This document shows, piece after piece, positions 55,402 through 63,692 of a DNA stretch of 64,000 bases. Under the pieces are notes generated by a model. It ran no database searches and was not told the DNA's origin. It worked only from the letters and a program-made list of their open reading frames with translations. The translations under genes were made by a program, and so were the position numbers. The stretch spans positions 62,001 through 126,000 of the forward strand of contig JAHXIO010000006.1 in the NCBI GenBank assembly GCA_025655595.1, written 5' to 3'. Every line of letters begins with the position of its first letter. Position 1 is the stretch's first letter. This DNA is from Candidatus Thiodiazotropha sp. (ex Monitilora ramsayi) (GTDB lineage: Bacteria > Pseudomonadota > Gammaproteobacteria > Chromatiales > Chromatiaceae).

Positions 55402-55926
55402 TCAGAAACCGACTCCGACTCCCACGCCGCCCCAGGATCTGCCACCGGAACCGACACCGAAACCAAAGTTGACCCTGGGCTTAGGTTTCCTGACGCTCTC
55501 CTCTGGCCATAGCACCACCTCATCGGCGGTGAGTATCGGGAACTCGTATGGTGTCTCTCCCACCTCGCCGGTGCGGACCTGGGAGAACTTGCCGGTTACC
55601 GTCACCTGGCGGCCTTTGGCGTAGTTAACCGTCTCGAGATAGCCCTGACTCTGTGCGATAAAGCGTCCGTTGGGAGTTGCTTTGACATCGGGTTTGCCGT
55701 CGGACTTTAACGGATAGGCGAGTACCTGTAGCTCAGTGGTATCCGCCATATTTTGACTCTCGATGATCACGCCACCCCATTGCAGACGTCTCTCCGAAGC
55801 CGGGGAGGTGGCGGCCTCCTTGGGGGTGAGACTGCGATCGGCGTCGGTGGAGACTTTGGGGGATGAGGCGCACCCCGATAGGATGAGAATGCAGAACAGT
55901 GTCAGCGGAATATTGAGAAATTTCAT
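55402..55926 (-). CDS. Slp family outer-membrane lipoprotein (copy 2)
   Basis: A 174-residue Slp-type lipoprotein with signal MKFLNIPLTLFCILILSGC and the family core LQWGGVIIESQNMADTTELQVLAYPL, GRFIAQSQGYL and VTGKFSQVRTGEVGE. The C-terminus is a glycine-rich FGFGVGSGGRSWGG tail. Slp is a stress/starvation-linked lipoprotein. It is 5 bp downstream of a paralogue and so a tandem duplication. Confidence 0.88.
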   Translation of the reverse strand: MKFLNIPLTLFCILILSGCASSPKVSTDADRSLTPKEAATSPASERRLQWGGVIIESQNMADTTELQVLAYPLKSDGKPDVKATPNGRFIAQSQGYLETVNYAKGRQVTVTGKFSQVRTGEVGETPYEFPILTADEVVLWPEESVRKPKPRVNFGFGVGSGGRSWGGVGVGVGF

Positions 55927-55931
55927 ACCTT

Positions 55932-56477
55932 TTACCAGTAGTAGGGGTGTCTGCGCCAGTAGGGATACGGGTAGAAGTAGGGATTATAGAATGGGTCGTA
56001 GTAGTGGTGAGGGTACTGACGGGTTTCCTCCGGCCAGAGGTAATATCCATCCACATCCACGACAGGATAAGGGTAGTCATAACTGCCTACAGGGTGTTCC
56101 ACGAGCCCGTTGACGCTGCCAGTCACCGTCATGTGCCGATTCTTTGGGTACTCCTCCGGCTCCAGGAAACCTTTGATTCGGGCGATAAAGCGTCCGCTGC
56201 TCTTGGAGTCATCCAGCGGCTTACCCGATTTATTCAGTTTCACGGAGAGAATCTCGATATGTGTCTCTTCCGAGAGGTTCTGTACTGAAATGATACTGCC
56301 ACCCCAGCGAACCTTGTTGTCGACGAAACGTTCCGCCTCCTGCTGGACCTCATTCACATGAATGTCACCGGCAGGTGCGTTGCGGATATATTCAGGCACC
56401 TTTGAGGCGCAGCCGCTGAAGAAAACGCCGCAGAGTAGTCCTGTAATGATTGCTATGCTGCTGTATTTCATGATCAT
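55932..56477 (-). CDS. Slp family outer-membrane lipoprotein (copy 1)
   Basis: A 181-residue Slp-type lipoprotein with signal IAIITGLLCGVFFSGC and the family core VRWGGSIISVQNLSEETHIEILSVKL, GRFIARIKGFLEP and VTGSVNGLVEHPVG. The tail is Tyr/Pro/His-rich (HHYYDPFYNPYFYPYPYW), unlike the Gly-rich tail of the paralogue. It precedes copy 2 by 5 bp. Confidence 0.88.
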   Translation of the reverse strand: MIMKYSSIAIITGLLCGVFFSGCASKVPEYIRNAPAGDIHVNEVQQEAERFVDNKVRWGGSIISVQNLSEETHIEILSVKLNKSGKPLDDSKSSGRFIARIKGFLEPEEYPKNRHMTVTGSVNGLVEHPVGSYDYPYPVVDVDGYYLWPEETRQYPHHYYDPFYNPYFYPYPYWRRHPYYW

Positions 56478-56572
56478 TACTGCCAGATGTTTGAGAATAT
56501 CCTCGCCTCGACTGTCCGACAGTTAGACTCAGGTGGACGGGTTAAATTCCCGACCGCCAGAGCCGAAATTGA

Positions 56573-57574
56573 TTACTCTATGATGCGCTCTTTTTGCGCC
56601 TCCTCCTGGAAATAATAGTCGTATTTCTGGTGCAGGTGGTTGGTGAAAGACCATGCTTCGCTGTAAGAGAGCCCGCTGTCCTTGGGCAGGATCACCTTAA
56701 CATAGAGGTTATTGTCCCTCTTTTTCAGCTGAGTCAGCCGTTTGTCCAGGGTTTTACGTGAGACGCGCTTGAAACCGCTCTGCCCGGGCGCTTTGTAGTC
56801 GATTCTGTATTTGCCGCCGGATTTTGCATAACGTACTTCGACCACGGTCTTGCCCTTGGAGGTGCGAGCGGGTCGGATCAGCTTGTCATATTTGATCTTG
56901 AGGTCGGAGAAGTCGGTCTTCAATGTCGACAGCTCCTGAGTGGCGGTGACATTGCGTGCCAGGGCGGCAGAGAGCTCCTCCTCCTGACTGCGGAAGGAGA
57001 GACGCAGCGCATCCAGATCGGCTTGGGTGGAGATCTGCCGCTGATTGGCCTGATCCAGATCGCTGGAGAGTCGATCGGCGTATCGATTGGCCTGGTCCAG
57101 ATCACTGGAGAGTTGATCGATGTTTCGATTGGCCTGGGTCAGTTGGTTGCGCAGTTGTTCGCTCTCCCGGTTCAGTCGGATCACTTGAGTATCCAGCAGG
57201 TCGCGCTCCCGGCTGACGCTGGTGATCTGGTGGCGTTGGCTGGCGATGGCTGCCTCCTGCTCCTCCGCCTGCTCCTCCATTCTCAGCAACTGCATTCTCA
57301 GCATGGAGAGTTCATACTCCCGGGCGATCAGCTTCTCTTCCAGGGTGGCGTTCTCTTCACCGGTGGTGCGCGCCAGTTCCGCGGCCTGCTGCTCTGCCTC
57401 CATGGTGGAACGCAGCTGGCTCAGCAGTTCCATGTTGCGCAACAGAAGGATGACCATGGCGAGCATGAAGATCATCACAATCACGGTCATGATGTCGGTG
57501 AAGGAGGGCCAGAAGCTGTCGTCTCCCTGTGCCCCTTGCCGGTTGAGGCGAAGATCGATGAAGTTCTCACTCAT
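56573..57574 (-). CDS. MotB-like coiled-coil protein with proton-channel helix
   Basis: A 333-residue membrane protein with one N-terminal helix (about 24-45) carrying an Asp27 in WPSFTDIMTVIVMIFML, the place of the proton-carrying Asp of MotB/ExbD/TolR. A long coiled coil follows (about 50-225), then a C-terminal globular domain (about 235-333). The OmpA-like peptidoglycan-binding domain of MotB is missing. It is paired with the MotA/TolQ-like gene 5 bp upstream. The pair is a non-flagellar ion-driven motor of unknown function. Confidence 0.78.
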   Translation of the reverse strand: MSENFIDLRLNRQGAQGDDSFWPSFTDIMTVIVMIFMLAMVILLLRNMELLSQLRSTMEAEQQAAELARTTGEENATLEEKLIAREYELSMLRMQLLRMEEQAEEQEAAIASQRHQITSVSRERDLLDTQVIRLNRESEQLRNQLTQANRNIDQLSSDLDQANRYADRLSSDLDQANQRQISTQADLDALRLSFRSQEEELSAALARNVTATQELSTLKTDFSDLKIKYDKLIRPARTSKGKTVVEVRYAKSGGKYRIDYKAPGQSGFKRVSRKTLDKRLTQLKKRDNNLYVKVILPKDSGLSYSEAWSFTNHLHQKYDYYFQEEAQKERIIE

Positions 57575-57579
57575 CGCGT

Positions 57580-58509
57580 TCAGTCATCCTCGTGGAGGCG
57601 GAAGCCGCGCTTCAGGATATATTTCACTTCCGCCATGTCCTCATGCATCGACTCGGTTGTCACCTGATAGCTATGCAGGGTATCGAGAACGCGCTGTTCG
57701 ACCTCTTCAAATCCCTGCTGGGACTGCTTCATCTGGTTGACCAGCTCCTGCAGTGATCGTACCAGACCGGTGAATTCATACAGGGCGCTGTCGGTCTGCA
57801 CCTGAAATCGCGGTAATAACTCGTTGACGGTGACCTGCTCCACGCCGCTTACCAGATTTGTCTGCACGTCACTCAGTTTGATATTGAAATAGCCAAAAAA
57901 GATGAAACAGACAATGGCGGTGATGGTGGTGGATAGTGCGGTGGACATGCCATGTACCACCATGCCCATGCCGCCCACGTTGATGGAGGTGGCCAGCAGA
58001 TCCGAGGCGCCGATGAGGGCGATGGAGAGGGAGACGATAGTGCCGAAGACACCCGTAAGGATCAGGATATTGTTGATAAATCTCGGCAGACTGTTGCGTG
58101 TGCTCTCGTTGGCGACCAGGGTCGAGGCCAGGGAACCGTGGTTGATAGGACAGTTCGCTTTGAAGAGCCCCTGCATGGTGCGGTATCTGTTGGCGATGAT
58201 CGCCTTTTTGTGGATTCGATTCAGTGGATCCTGTTCACCCTCGCGTAAATTGCGCAGAAAACGAATCAGTGCGTTCTCCTCTTGAGCATAGTGGAGAAAG
58301 ATAGTGATCATGCGTAGGATGCCAATGGCAAACAGTCCCACAATGGCGCCGTTGATGATGAGTCCGGTAGGCGTCAACTGGTCGCGAAAATAGACTTGAT
58401 TGATAAATTCGAACCTCCACACCATCAGGATGGCGACGACCGCTGACATGAGTATCATCCTGATCAGGATGTTGCGGCTGAAGTTGCGACGTAGCTGTAT
58501 GCTTCCCAA
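57580..58509 (-). CDS. MotA/TolQ/ExbB-type proton-channel subunit
   Basis: A 309-residue membrane protein: two N-terminal hydrophobic helices, a cytoplasmic segment (about 80-140), and the MotA/TolQ/ExbB-type pair with RFINNILILTGVFGTIVSLSIAL and GMGMVVHGMSTALSTTITAIVCFIFFG. The TTG at 58509 is preferred: it has AGGAGCAGACCC upstream; the frame is open to 58623 only across the divergent promoter. It pairs with the MotB-like subunit 5 bp downstream, and the two form a five-helix-type stator unit. Neither flagellar nor Tol/Ton genes are adjacent. Confidence 0.8.
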   Translation of the reverse strand: MGSIQLRRNFSRNILIRMILMSAVVAILMVWRFEFINQVYFRDQLTPTGLIINGAIVGLFAIGILRMITIFLHYAQEENALIRFLRNLREGEQDPLNRIHKKAIIANRYRTMQGLFKANCPINHGSLASTLVANESTRNSLPRFINNILILTGVFGTIVSLSIALIGASDLLATSINVGGMGMVVHGMSTALSTTITAIVCFIFFGYFNIKLSDVQTNLVSGVEQVTVNELLPRFQVQTDSALYEFTGLVRSLQELVNQMKQSQQGFEEVEQRVLDTLHSYQVTTESMHEDMAEVKYILKRGFRLHEDD

Positions 58510-58559
58510 GGGTCTGCTCCTGGCGGTATAACGAACCCGAACAGTGTAACCCAGCCTGA

Positions 58560-59804
58560 ATGGAACAAGAAAGATTGAGAACACAATATCGCAGCGACTT
58601 ATTGGAGATATATCGCGCTGCACTGGCCAGGGTGGAGGGAACGGCTGCTGTCTCCGCCTGGTTGGAGCGACATCCCATCGAGGGTCCTGTACAGCTTGTG
58701 GCGGTCGGCAAGGCAGCCCAGTCGATGGCGACGGGTGCCCACCAGGTCCTGGGAAGTCAGATTGAGACTGCCTTGATCATCACCAAGACAGGGCATCTCG
58801 ATTCGCTTATCTGCCGGCGCTTGGGATGGGAGGGTATCGAGGCCGCTCACCCGGTGCCGGATGAGCGTAGCCTGCAGGCAGGCAGGCGACTGCTGGCATC
58901 TCTTGAGGAAGGTGGTGATCTGCCCCTCCTGATACTCATCTCCGGTGGTGCATCCAGTCTGCTGGAAGTGCCGGTGGCGGGTGTTGACCTCGAATTTCTC
59001 TCCCTTGCCAACCAGTGGTTGTTGGGTAGCGGCTTGGATATTGTGCAGATGAACCGGATAAGGAAGGGCTTTTCATTGGTCAAGGGTGGAGGGCTGTTGT
59101 CCTATATGCACGGACGCGCCATACATGCCCTTGCCATCTCTGATGTCCCTGGCGATTCGCCTGCAGCCATCGGTTCCGGGTTATTGGTAGAGGAACCGGA
59201 TCTCTCTTCTCAACTCTCCGACTTGTCCCTGCCGGAATGGCTGCGACGCCCCCTTATGAGAGGACTGGTGGAACGACCTCAACCGCTTGCTGAGGGACCT
59301 CAGGTCCATATCGTGGCTAATCTGTCTCTCGCCAAAGAGGCGGCGGCCGTGCGTGCGGACCAGTTGGGATACGATGTGTTCCTTCATGAAACGTTTTTAT
59401 CGGGAGACGCAGCAGAGGCGGGACAGCGACTGGTGGCTGAATTAAATAAGGGTGGAGAGGGGGTTTCCATCTGGGGAGGAGAGACCACAGTTCGCCTGCC
59501 GCCACTGCCCGGACGGGGTGGCCGCAATCAACATCTGGCGCTTTCGGCAGTCGTGTCATTGGCTGGCGTCACGGGCTGTTATCTGCTTGCAGCAGGTACG
59601 GACGGGACCGATGGGCCAACAGAGGATGCCGGTGCAATCGTCGATGGAGAGACATTGAAACGGGCTCAAATCGAGGGCTTCGATGCGGCGCGATCATTGA
59701 TGGCTGCGGACGCAGGCAGTTTCCTCGAGGCAAGCGGAGACCTGATTTTTACCGGCCCCACAGGGACCAATGTCATGGATCTGGTGATCGGATTGAGGTG
59801 TTGA
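58560..59804 (+). CDS. Glycerate 2-kinase-type enzyme (MOFRL/DUF4147)
   Basis: A 414-residue enzyme of the GckA/MOFRL family that phosphorylates glycerate. Blocks visible are VAVGKAAQSMA, GHPVPDERS-like (AAHPVPDERS), LISGGASSLLEVP, SDVPGD, and in the C-terminal MOFRL domain GGETTV...GRGGRNQHLAL and GTDGTDGPTEDAGAIVD. It starts the plus-strand operon with DUF455 and an exported protein. The Shine-Dalgarno is weak. Confidence 0.9.
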   Translation: MEQERLRTQYRSDLLEIYRAALARVEGTAAVSAWLERHPIEGPVQLVAVGKAAQSMATGAHQVLGSQIETALIITKTGHLDSLICRRLGWEGIEAAHPVPDERSLQAGRRLLASLEEGGDLPLLILISGGASSLLEVPVAGVDLEFLSLANQWLLGSGLDIVQMNRIRKGFSLVKGGGLLSYMHGRAIHALAISDVPGDSPAAIGSGLLVEEPDLSSQLSDLSLPEWLRRPLMRGLVERPQPLAEGPQVHIVANLSLAKEAAAVRADQLGYDVFLHETFLSGDAAEAGQRLVAELNKGGEGVSIWGGETTVRLPPLPGRGGRNQHLALSAVVSLAGVTGCYLLAAGTDGTDGPTEDAGAIVDGETLKRAQIEGFDAARSLMAADAGSFLEASGDLIFTGPTGTNVMDLVIGLRC

Positions 59805-59805
59805 G

Positions 59806-60633
59806 ATGGAGAGAGGGGATAGACCTGTGAGGAGTCTGTATCAGGCTGCAAGACACTGTCTCTTGAGTGACTCGCTGGAAGAGAAGTTACGTCTCTCGGA
59901 GGCCACGGCGGATGCCTGGCATGCGGGTGAATTGACGCTCAGCGACTGGACGTCCGCCGATGGATTGCACGAGGCCGGGCGGCCTGAAAACCCACCGCTG
60001 GTTCATCCGAGCCGATTACCCCGGCGCCGGCTGGGTAGCGAAAAGGGTCGGCTGGCGCTGATACACGCCATCGCCCATATCGAGTTCAACGCTATCAACC
60101 TGGCTTGGGATGCGGTGCAACGCTTTCCCGGATTGCCGGCGGATTTCTATACTGACTGGATCCAGGTGGCCAGGGAAGAGGTCCACCATTTTCGTCTGCT
60201 ACGGGAACGATTGCGTGATGGCGGGGTCGATTACGGGGATTTTCCAGCGCACAACGGGCTCTGGGATATGGCCATGCAGACTGCTGACGATCCCCTGGTT
60301 CGTATGGCGCTGGTGCCGCGTATGCTGGAGGCCCGGGGCCTTGATGTGACCCCAGGTATCATGCAGCGGTTTTCCGACATCGGGGATGAGAAAACGGTAG
60401 CGGTACTGCAGGTGATTCTGGACGAAGAAGTAGGTCACGTCAGTTTCGGCACACGCTGGTTCCGTTATCTCTGCGAGACCCGTGGGCTGGAGCCGGAGCA
60501 TACCTATTTCGATCTGTTGAGCCGCTTTGTCGGTGATGGTATCCGTTGCCCGTTGCACCGCCAGGCAAGACGGCAGGCAGGATTCAGTGAAGAGGAGTTA
60601 AGACGTTTGGAGAGCTTATGCGAAAAGATGTAA
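59806..60633 (+). CDS. DUF455 family ferritin-like protein
   Basis: A 275-residue all-alpha protein of the DUF455 family (ferritin-like, MiaE-related). Metal ligands expected in HAIAHIEFNAINLAWD, REEVHHFRLL and DEEVGHVSFGTRWF are present. It begins one base after the stop of the kinase gene, so the two are coupled, and it overlaps the next gene by 16 bp. Substrate unknown. Confidence 0.9.
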   Translation: MERGDRPVRSLYQAARHCLLSDSLEEKLRLSEATADAWHAGELTLSDWTSADGLHEAGRPENPPLVHPSRLPRRRLGSEKGRLALIHAIAHIEFNAINLAWDAVQRFPGLPADFYTDWIQVAREEVHHFRLLRERLRDGGVDYGDFPAHNGLWDMAMQTADDPLVRMALVPRMLEARGLDVTPGIMQRFSDIGDEKTVAVLQVILDEEVGHVSFGTRWFRYLCETRGLEPEHTYFDLLSRFVGDGIRCPLHRQARRQAGFSEEELRRLESLCEKM

Positions 60634-61337
60634 TTCACCGGTGTTTACTCGGGGTCATATTCGTTCTGCCGACCCTGATGATCTCTTCCCTGTGGGCTGA
60701 TGAGCTGACAGTTGACCTTCTGGTCTATCGGGTGGAGAGGCCCGGTGATGAGAGCTATATCAACCGAATGTTGGTGACGTCAGACTATCTGCGAATCGAC
60801 CAGGGCGAGCAGGATGCGGGCTTTATCCTCTTTGATCGAAAACAGCGGGTGATCTACAGCGTGAACCCCTTGGAGTCATCCATTCTGGTCATCGACCCTC
60901 AGAGTCCGGTTTCTCAGGTTGAAGATTTGCGCCTGGAGCTTGTTTCGAGTGATAAGCACGTAGCACCGAATGTGGCCGGTGCCAAGCCTCAGTACTGGCG
61001 GCTGACTGTTAATGGCGCAAGCTGTCGTGATGCCTTTGTCCTGCCGTCGACGATGCCGGAGTCAGTCGAAGCCTATCGTGAATATCTTAATGTCCTTGCA
61101 ACTCAGCAGGCCGTTGCGTTGAGTGCGCTGCCTGAGGAATTTCAGGATCATTGCGACAGCGCGGTGCATGCCTATGCGCCTGATGCTTTTTTGCAAAAGG
61201 GCTTGCCGCTGAAGGTTTGGGATGGACAGGGCTACAGTGAGGCACTGCTGGATTTTCGGCACGACTTCAAGGTCTCCTCAGAACATTTTACGCTGCCTGA
61301 GTTTTTTCGGAGGGTGCCGATGGGGTTTGGCGGATAG
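60618..61337 (+). CDS. Exported protein of unknown function
   Basis: A 239-residue protein with a Sec signal (CLLGVIFVLPTLMISSLWA) and a beta-rich domain: LLVYRVERPGDESYINRMLVTSDYLRID, followed by FILFDRKQRVIYSVN, a layout resembling lipoprotein-carrier (LolA/DUF4412-like) sheets. It is not recognised with certainty. It overlaps the DUF455 gene by 16 bp, so they are translated together. Confidence 0.72.
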   Translation: MRKDVIHRCLLGVIFVLPTLMISSLWADELTVDLLVYRVERPGDESYINRMLVTSDYLRIDQGEQDAGFILFDRKQRVIYSVNPLESSILVIDPQSPVSQVEDLRLELVSSDKHVAPNVAGAKPQYWRLTVNGASCRDAFVLPSTMPESVEAYREYLNVLATQQAVALSALPEEFQDHCDSAVHAYAPDAFLQKGLPLKVWDGQGYSEALLDFRHDFKVSSEHFTLPEFFRRVPMGFGG

Positions 61338-61372
61338 GTATTTACAGGCTCTGACTGTTCCGCTTTTACAAA

Positions 61373-62107
61373 CTATCGATTGCCGGTGTATCTCTCCCGT
61401 ATGAGACCCGCAGCCGTGACGCTGATGATCTCTGCGTGATCCGCATGCCAATCACCGAGCACATGCCGGACCTTATCTTTACCATCAACGGTCAAAGGGT
61501 GTTCTGCCGGCCTATGAGTGTGGCCGTGAATTAAGCGATCCACATGGTATTCAGTGATGTAATGAACCACGGTTTTCTGATTCGCATCCATGATGGCTTC
61601 CGCTTTGGATGCATTGGCTTCACCACTCTGTTCCCGATAGGCCATAGCCTGGGTCCTTCGCGCATCGAGCGGCATGGAGAGGAACCGGTCCGCGAAATCG
61701 GCTTGTCTCACTTGTTGTCTGAAAGCCTGGTAGGCTTCGTCATCCGTACACAACAGGTCACCGTGCATCAGTAGTGTAGGTACGCCTAATAGATCTATCT
61801 GAGTGGGATCGGGTAGCAGTACGGCGCCACACTCCCGGCAAAATCCCTCGCCAATAAGAAAGTCTCGGTTTCCGTGCATGAGGCTAAGTTGTGTGCCCGA
61901 TGCCGATAACGATTTCAGAGCGTAGGTAACTTGCGGTATGGGGTCACTCCGGTCGTCATCTCCGATCCATACGTCGAAGAGATCCCCCAGGATGTAGAGA
62001 TGATCTGCCTGTCCGGCGCGACGGTTGAGGAAATCCAGAAAGAGCTGCACCGTCTCCGGCCTTTCAGCGGAGAGGTGCAGATCCGAGATGAAGAGGTGTT
62101 CAGTCAA
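61373..62107 (-). CDS. lpxH: UDP-2,3-diacylglucosamine diphosphatase
   Basis: A 244-residue calcineurin-like phosphoesterase that makes lipid X in lipid A synthesis. Metal motifs: SDLHLS, GDLFDVWIGDD, HGNRDF and HGHTHRP. Length agrees with LpxH. It is followed in the same direction, upstream, by ppiB, a conserved gammaproteobacterial order. Confidence 0.96.
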   Translation of the reverse strand: MTEHLFISDLHLSAERPETVQLFLDFLNRRAGQADHLYILGDLFDVWIGDDDRSDPIPQVTYALKSLSASGTQLSLMHGNRDFLIGEGFCRECGAVLLPDPTQIDLLGVPTLLMHGDLLCTDDEAYQAFRQQVRQADFADRFLSMPLDARRTQAMAYREQSGEANASKAEAIMDANQKTVVHYITEYHVDRLIHGHTHRPAEHPLTVDGKDKVRHVLGDWHADHAEIISVTAAGLIRERYTGNR

Positions 62108-62149
62108 TGAGTCTTACAGGCCCAGGCAAAGCCGGCATGCGTGTCAGGG

Positions 62150-62641
62150 TCAATCTTCGCTGACTTCTGCCTTTTCGATAATGATATCCTCAACCGGGAC
62201 ATCCTGGTGGCCGGCGCGAGTGGTGGTCTCGACCCCCTTGATCTGGTTTATCACATCCATACCGCTGCTGACTTTGCCGAAGACACAATAGCCCCAGCCG
62301 TCCTGGCCGGGATGGTCGAGGAACTTGTTGTTCGACACATTGATGAAAAACTGTGCTGTAGCGGAGTGAGGTTCCATTGTCCGTGCCATGGCGATGGTAC
62401 CGATCTCATTGGAGAGGCCGTTCTTTGCCTCGTTCTCGATCGGGTCGCGAGTCTGTTTCTGGATCATGCCGGGCATGAAACCGCCGCCTTGAATCATGAA
62501 GTTGTCGATCACCCGGTGGAAAATCGTCCCGTCGAAAAATCCGTCCTTGACGTACTGTTTGAAGTTCTCGCAGCTCTTGGGGGCGTTGGCCTCATCGAGC
62601 TCGATGGTGATGGGACCTAAATTTGTGGTAAGTGTGATCAT
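62150..62641 (-). CDS. ppiB: Peptidyl-prolyl cis-trans isomerase, cyclophilin type (cytoplasmic)
   Basis: A 163-residue cyclophilin without a signal peptide. Catalytic and core blocks: [28 protein letters not shown] and [13 protein letters not shown]. It speeds prolyl isomerisation in protein folding. It lies upstream of lpxH and downstream of a paralogous exported cyclophilin. Confidence 0.95.
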   Translation of the reverse strand: MITLTTNLGPITIELDEANAPKSCENFKQYVKDGFFDGTIFHRVIDNFMIQGGGFMPGMIQKQTRDPIENEAKNGLSNEIGTIAMARTMEPHSATAQFFINVSNNKFLDHPGQDGWGYCVFGKVSSGMDVINQIKGVETTTRAGHQDVPVEDIIIEKAEVSED

Positions 62642-62695
62642 AGTGTTACCTGTTCGATGTATTGAATTCTGAGCTTGTCATATCAGCTGTACGAA

Positions 62696-63265
62696 TTATT
62701 CGAGTACAGTGACTTTTTCAATCAGGACAGAAGTTTTGGGAACATTACGCATGCCGTTCTTGGTGCCTGTCATCTCGCCGGCAATTGCATCCACCACTTC
62801 CATGCCACTGGTGACCTTGCCGAAAACCGCATAGCCCCATCCGTCCCGGCTGGGATAGTCGAGAGAATTGTTGTCTCTATGATTGATAAAAAACTGTGCC
62901 GTGGCGGAGTGAGGTGCCGAAGTCCTCGCCATGGCTATGGTGCCGCGTTTGTTTTTCAGGCCGTTTTTCGCCTCATTTTGGATGGGTTCGCGCGTCTCTT
63001 TCTTTTTCATGTCCGCGGTGAACCCGCCGCCCTGGATCATGAAGTTCTTGATGACGCGATGAAAAACCGTACCGTCATAGAATCCGTCGCGAGCGTATTG
63101 CACGAAATTATCAACGGTTTTTGGCGCTTTCTCCCGGTCGAGTTCAAGCTTAATGCTGCCGTGAGAGGTCAACATCTCAATTTTTACGTTTTCTGCCCAG
63201 GCGTTCCCTATGCTGAGACCAATCAGCAATATGGGGGTCAGAAGTTGTTTTGTGAGTTTGTTCAT
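62696..63265 (-). CDS. ppiA: Peptidyl-prolyl cis-trans isomerase, cyclophilin type (exported)
   Basis: A 189-residue cyclophilin with a Sec signal (LLTPILLIGLSIGNAWA). Core blocks: [42 protein letters not shown] and GYAVFGKVTSGMEVVD. The start at 63265 is chosen because it gives the signal peptide; the open frame to 63469 is not family-like. It folds periplasmic proteins. It is a close paralogue of the cytoplasmic cyclophilin just downstream. Confidence 0.93.
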   Translation of the reverse strand: MNKLTKQLLTPILLIGLSIGNAWAENVKIEMLTSHGSIKLELDREKAPKTVDNFVQYARDGFYDGTVFHRVIKNFMIQGGGFTADMKKKETREPIQNEAKNGLKNKRGTIAMARTSAPHSATAQFFINHRDNNSLDYPSRDGWGYAVFGKVTSGMEVVDAIAGEMTGTKNGMRNVPKTSVLIEKVTVLE

Positions 63266-63692
63266 TGGGGTCTCATATTCAATTAAAGGTGAGTTGAAAC
63301 GCACATCATAGCGACAAGAAGATGGCAGAAAAAGGGGTATTTGTTCGTGCCGTATTTTGCCTGGTTTTTCGACCTTCCGGGCCTGAAAAGTTCCGGCTTG
63401 CGTATGGAAATGCGGATTTATCAGCTTCTCCGCGAGAGGCCGGGTGAAACACTGCTTTTCGGTTATCACCTATTGGACATGAGGACATGTCACACCATGG
63501 AGGTGTGATCAGTGACTGATCCAGACAGGTTGATGCTACTTGTGCATGGCCGCAGAAACAAATTGACCGTGAATGTTTAAAGTGCGGCAGCACCCTTTCG
63601 GGAGGCTGCTAAGGGGGCAGTAACCCGGCCTTCACTGATAGGAGGAAGGCCGAGTGCTATAGGAGTACCAAACCCGGAATACCGGGTAATGA
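63266..63692. other. Intergenic region with a series of hairpins
   Basis: No gene is seen. Five strong hairpins follow each other: TCACACC-ATGGA-GGTGTGA (63490-63508), GATCAGT-G-ACTGATC (63507-63521), GCAGC...GCTGC with an inner CCC-TTTC-GGG-type stem (63587-63609), CGGCCTTC...GAAGGCCG (63626-63652) and ACCCGG-AATA-CCGGGT (63672-63687). It may encode a structured RNA or hold the terminators of the two convergent-to-nearby genes. Confidence 0.5.

Noticed and set aside
55283-55624. Plus-strand 113-codon frame over the Slp gene
   Set aside because: Its Pro/Thr-rich sequence is the antisense of the Gly-rich tail of Slp copy 2.
56573-58509. Zorya-type ZorA/ZorB defence pair
   Set aside because: The MotB-like part lacks the OmpA domain and no ZorC, ZorD or ZorE gene is adjacent.
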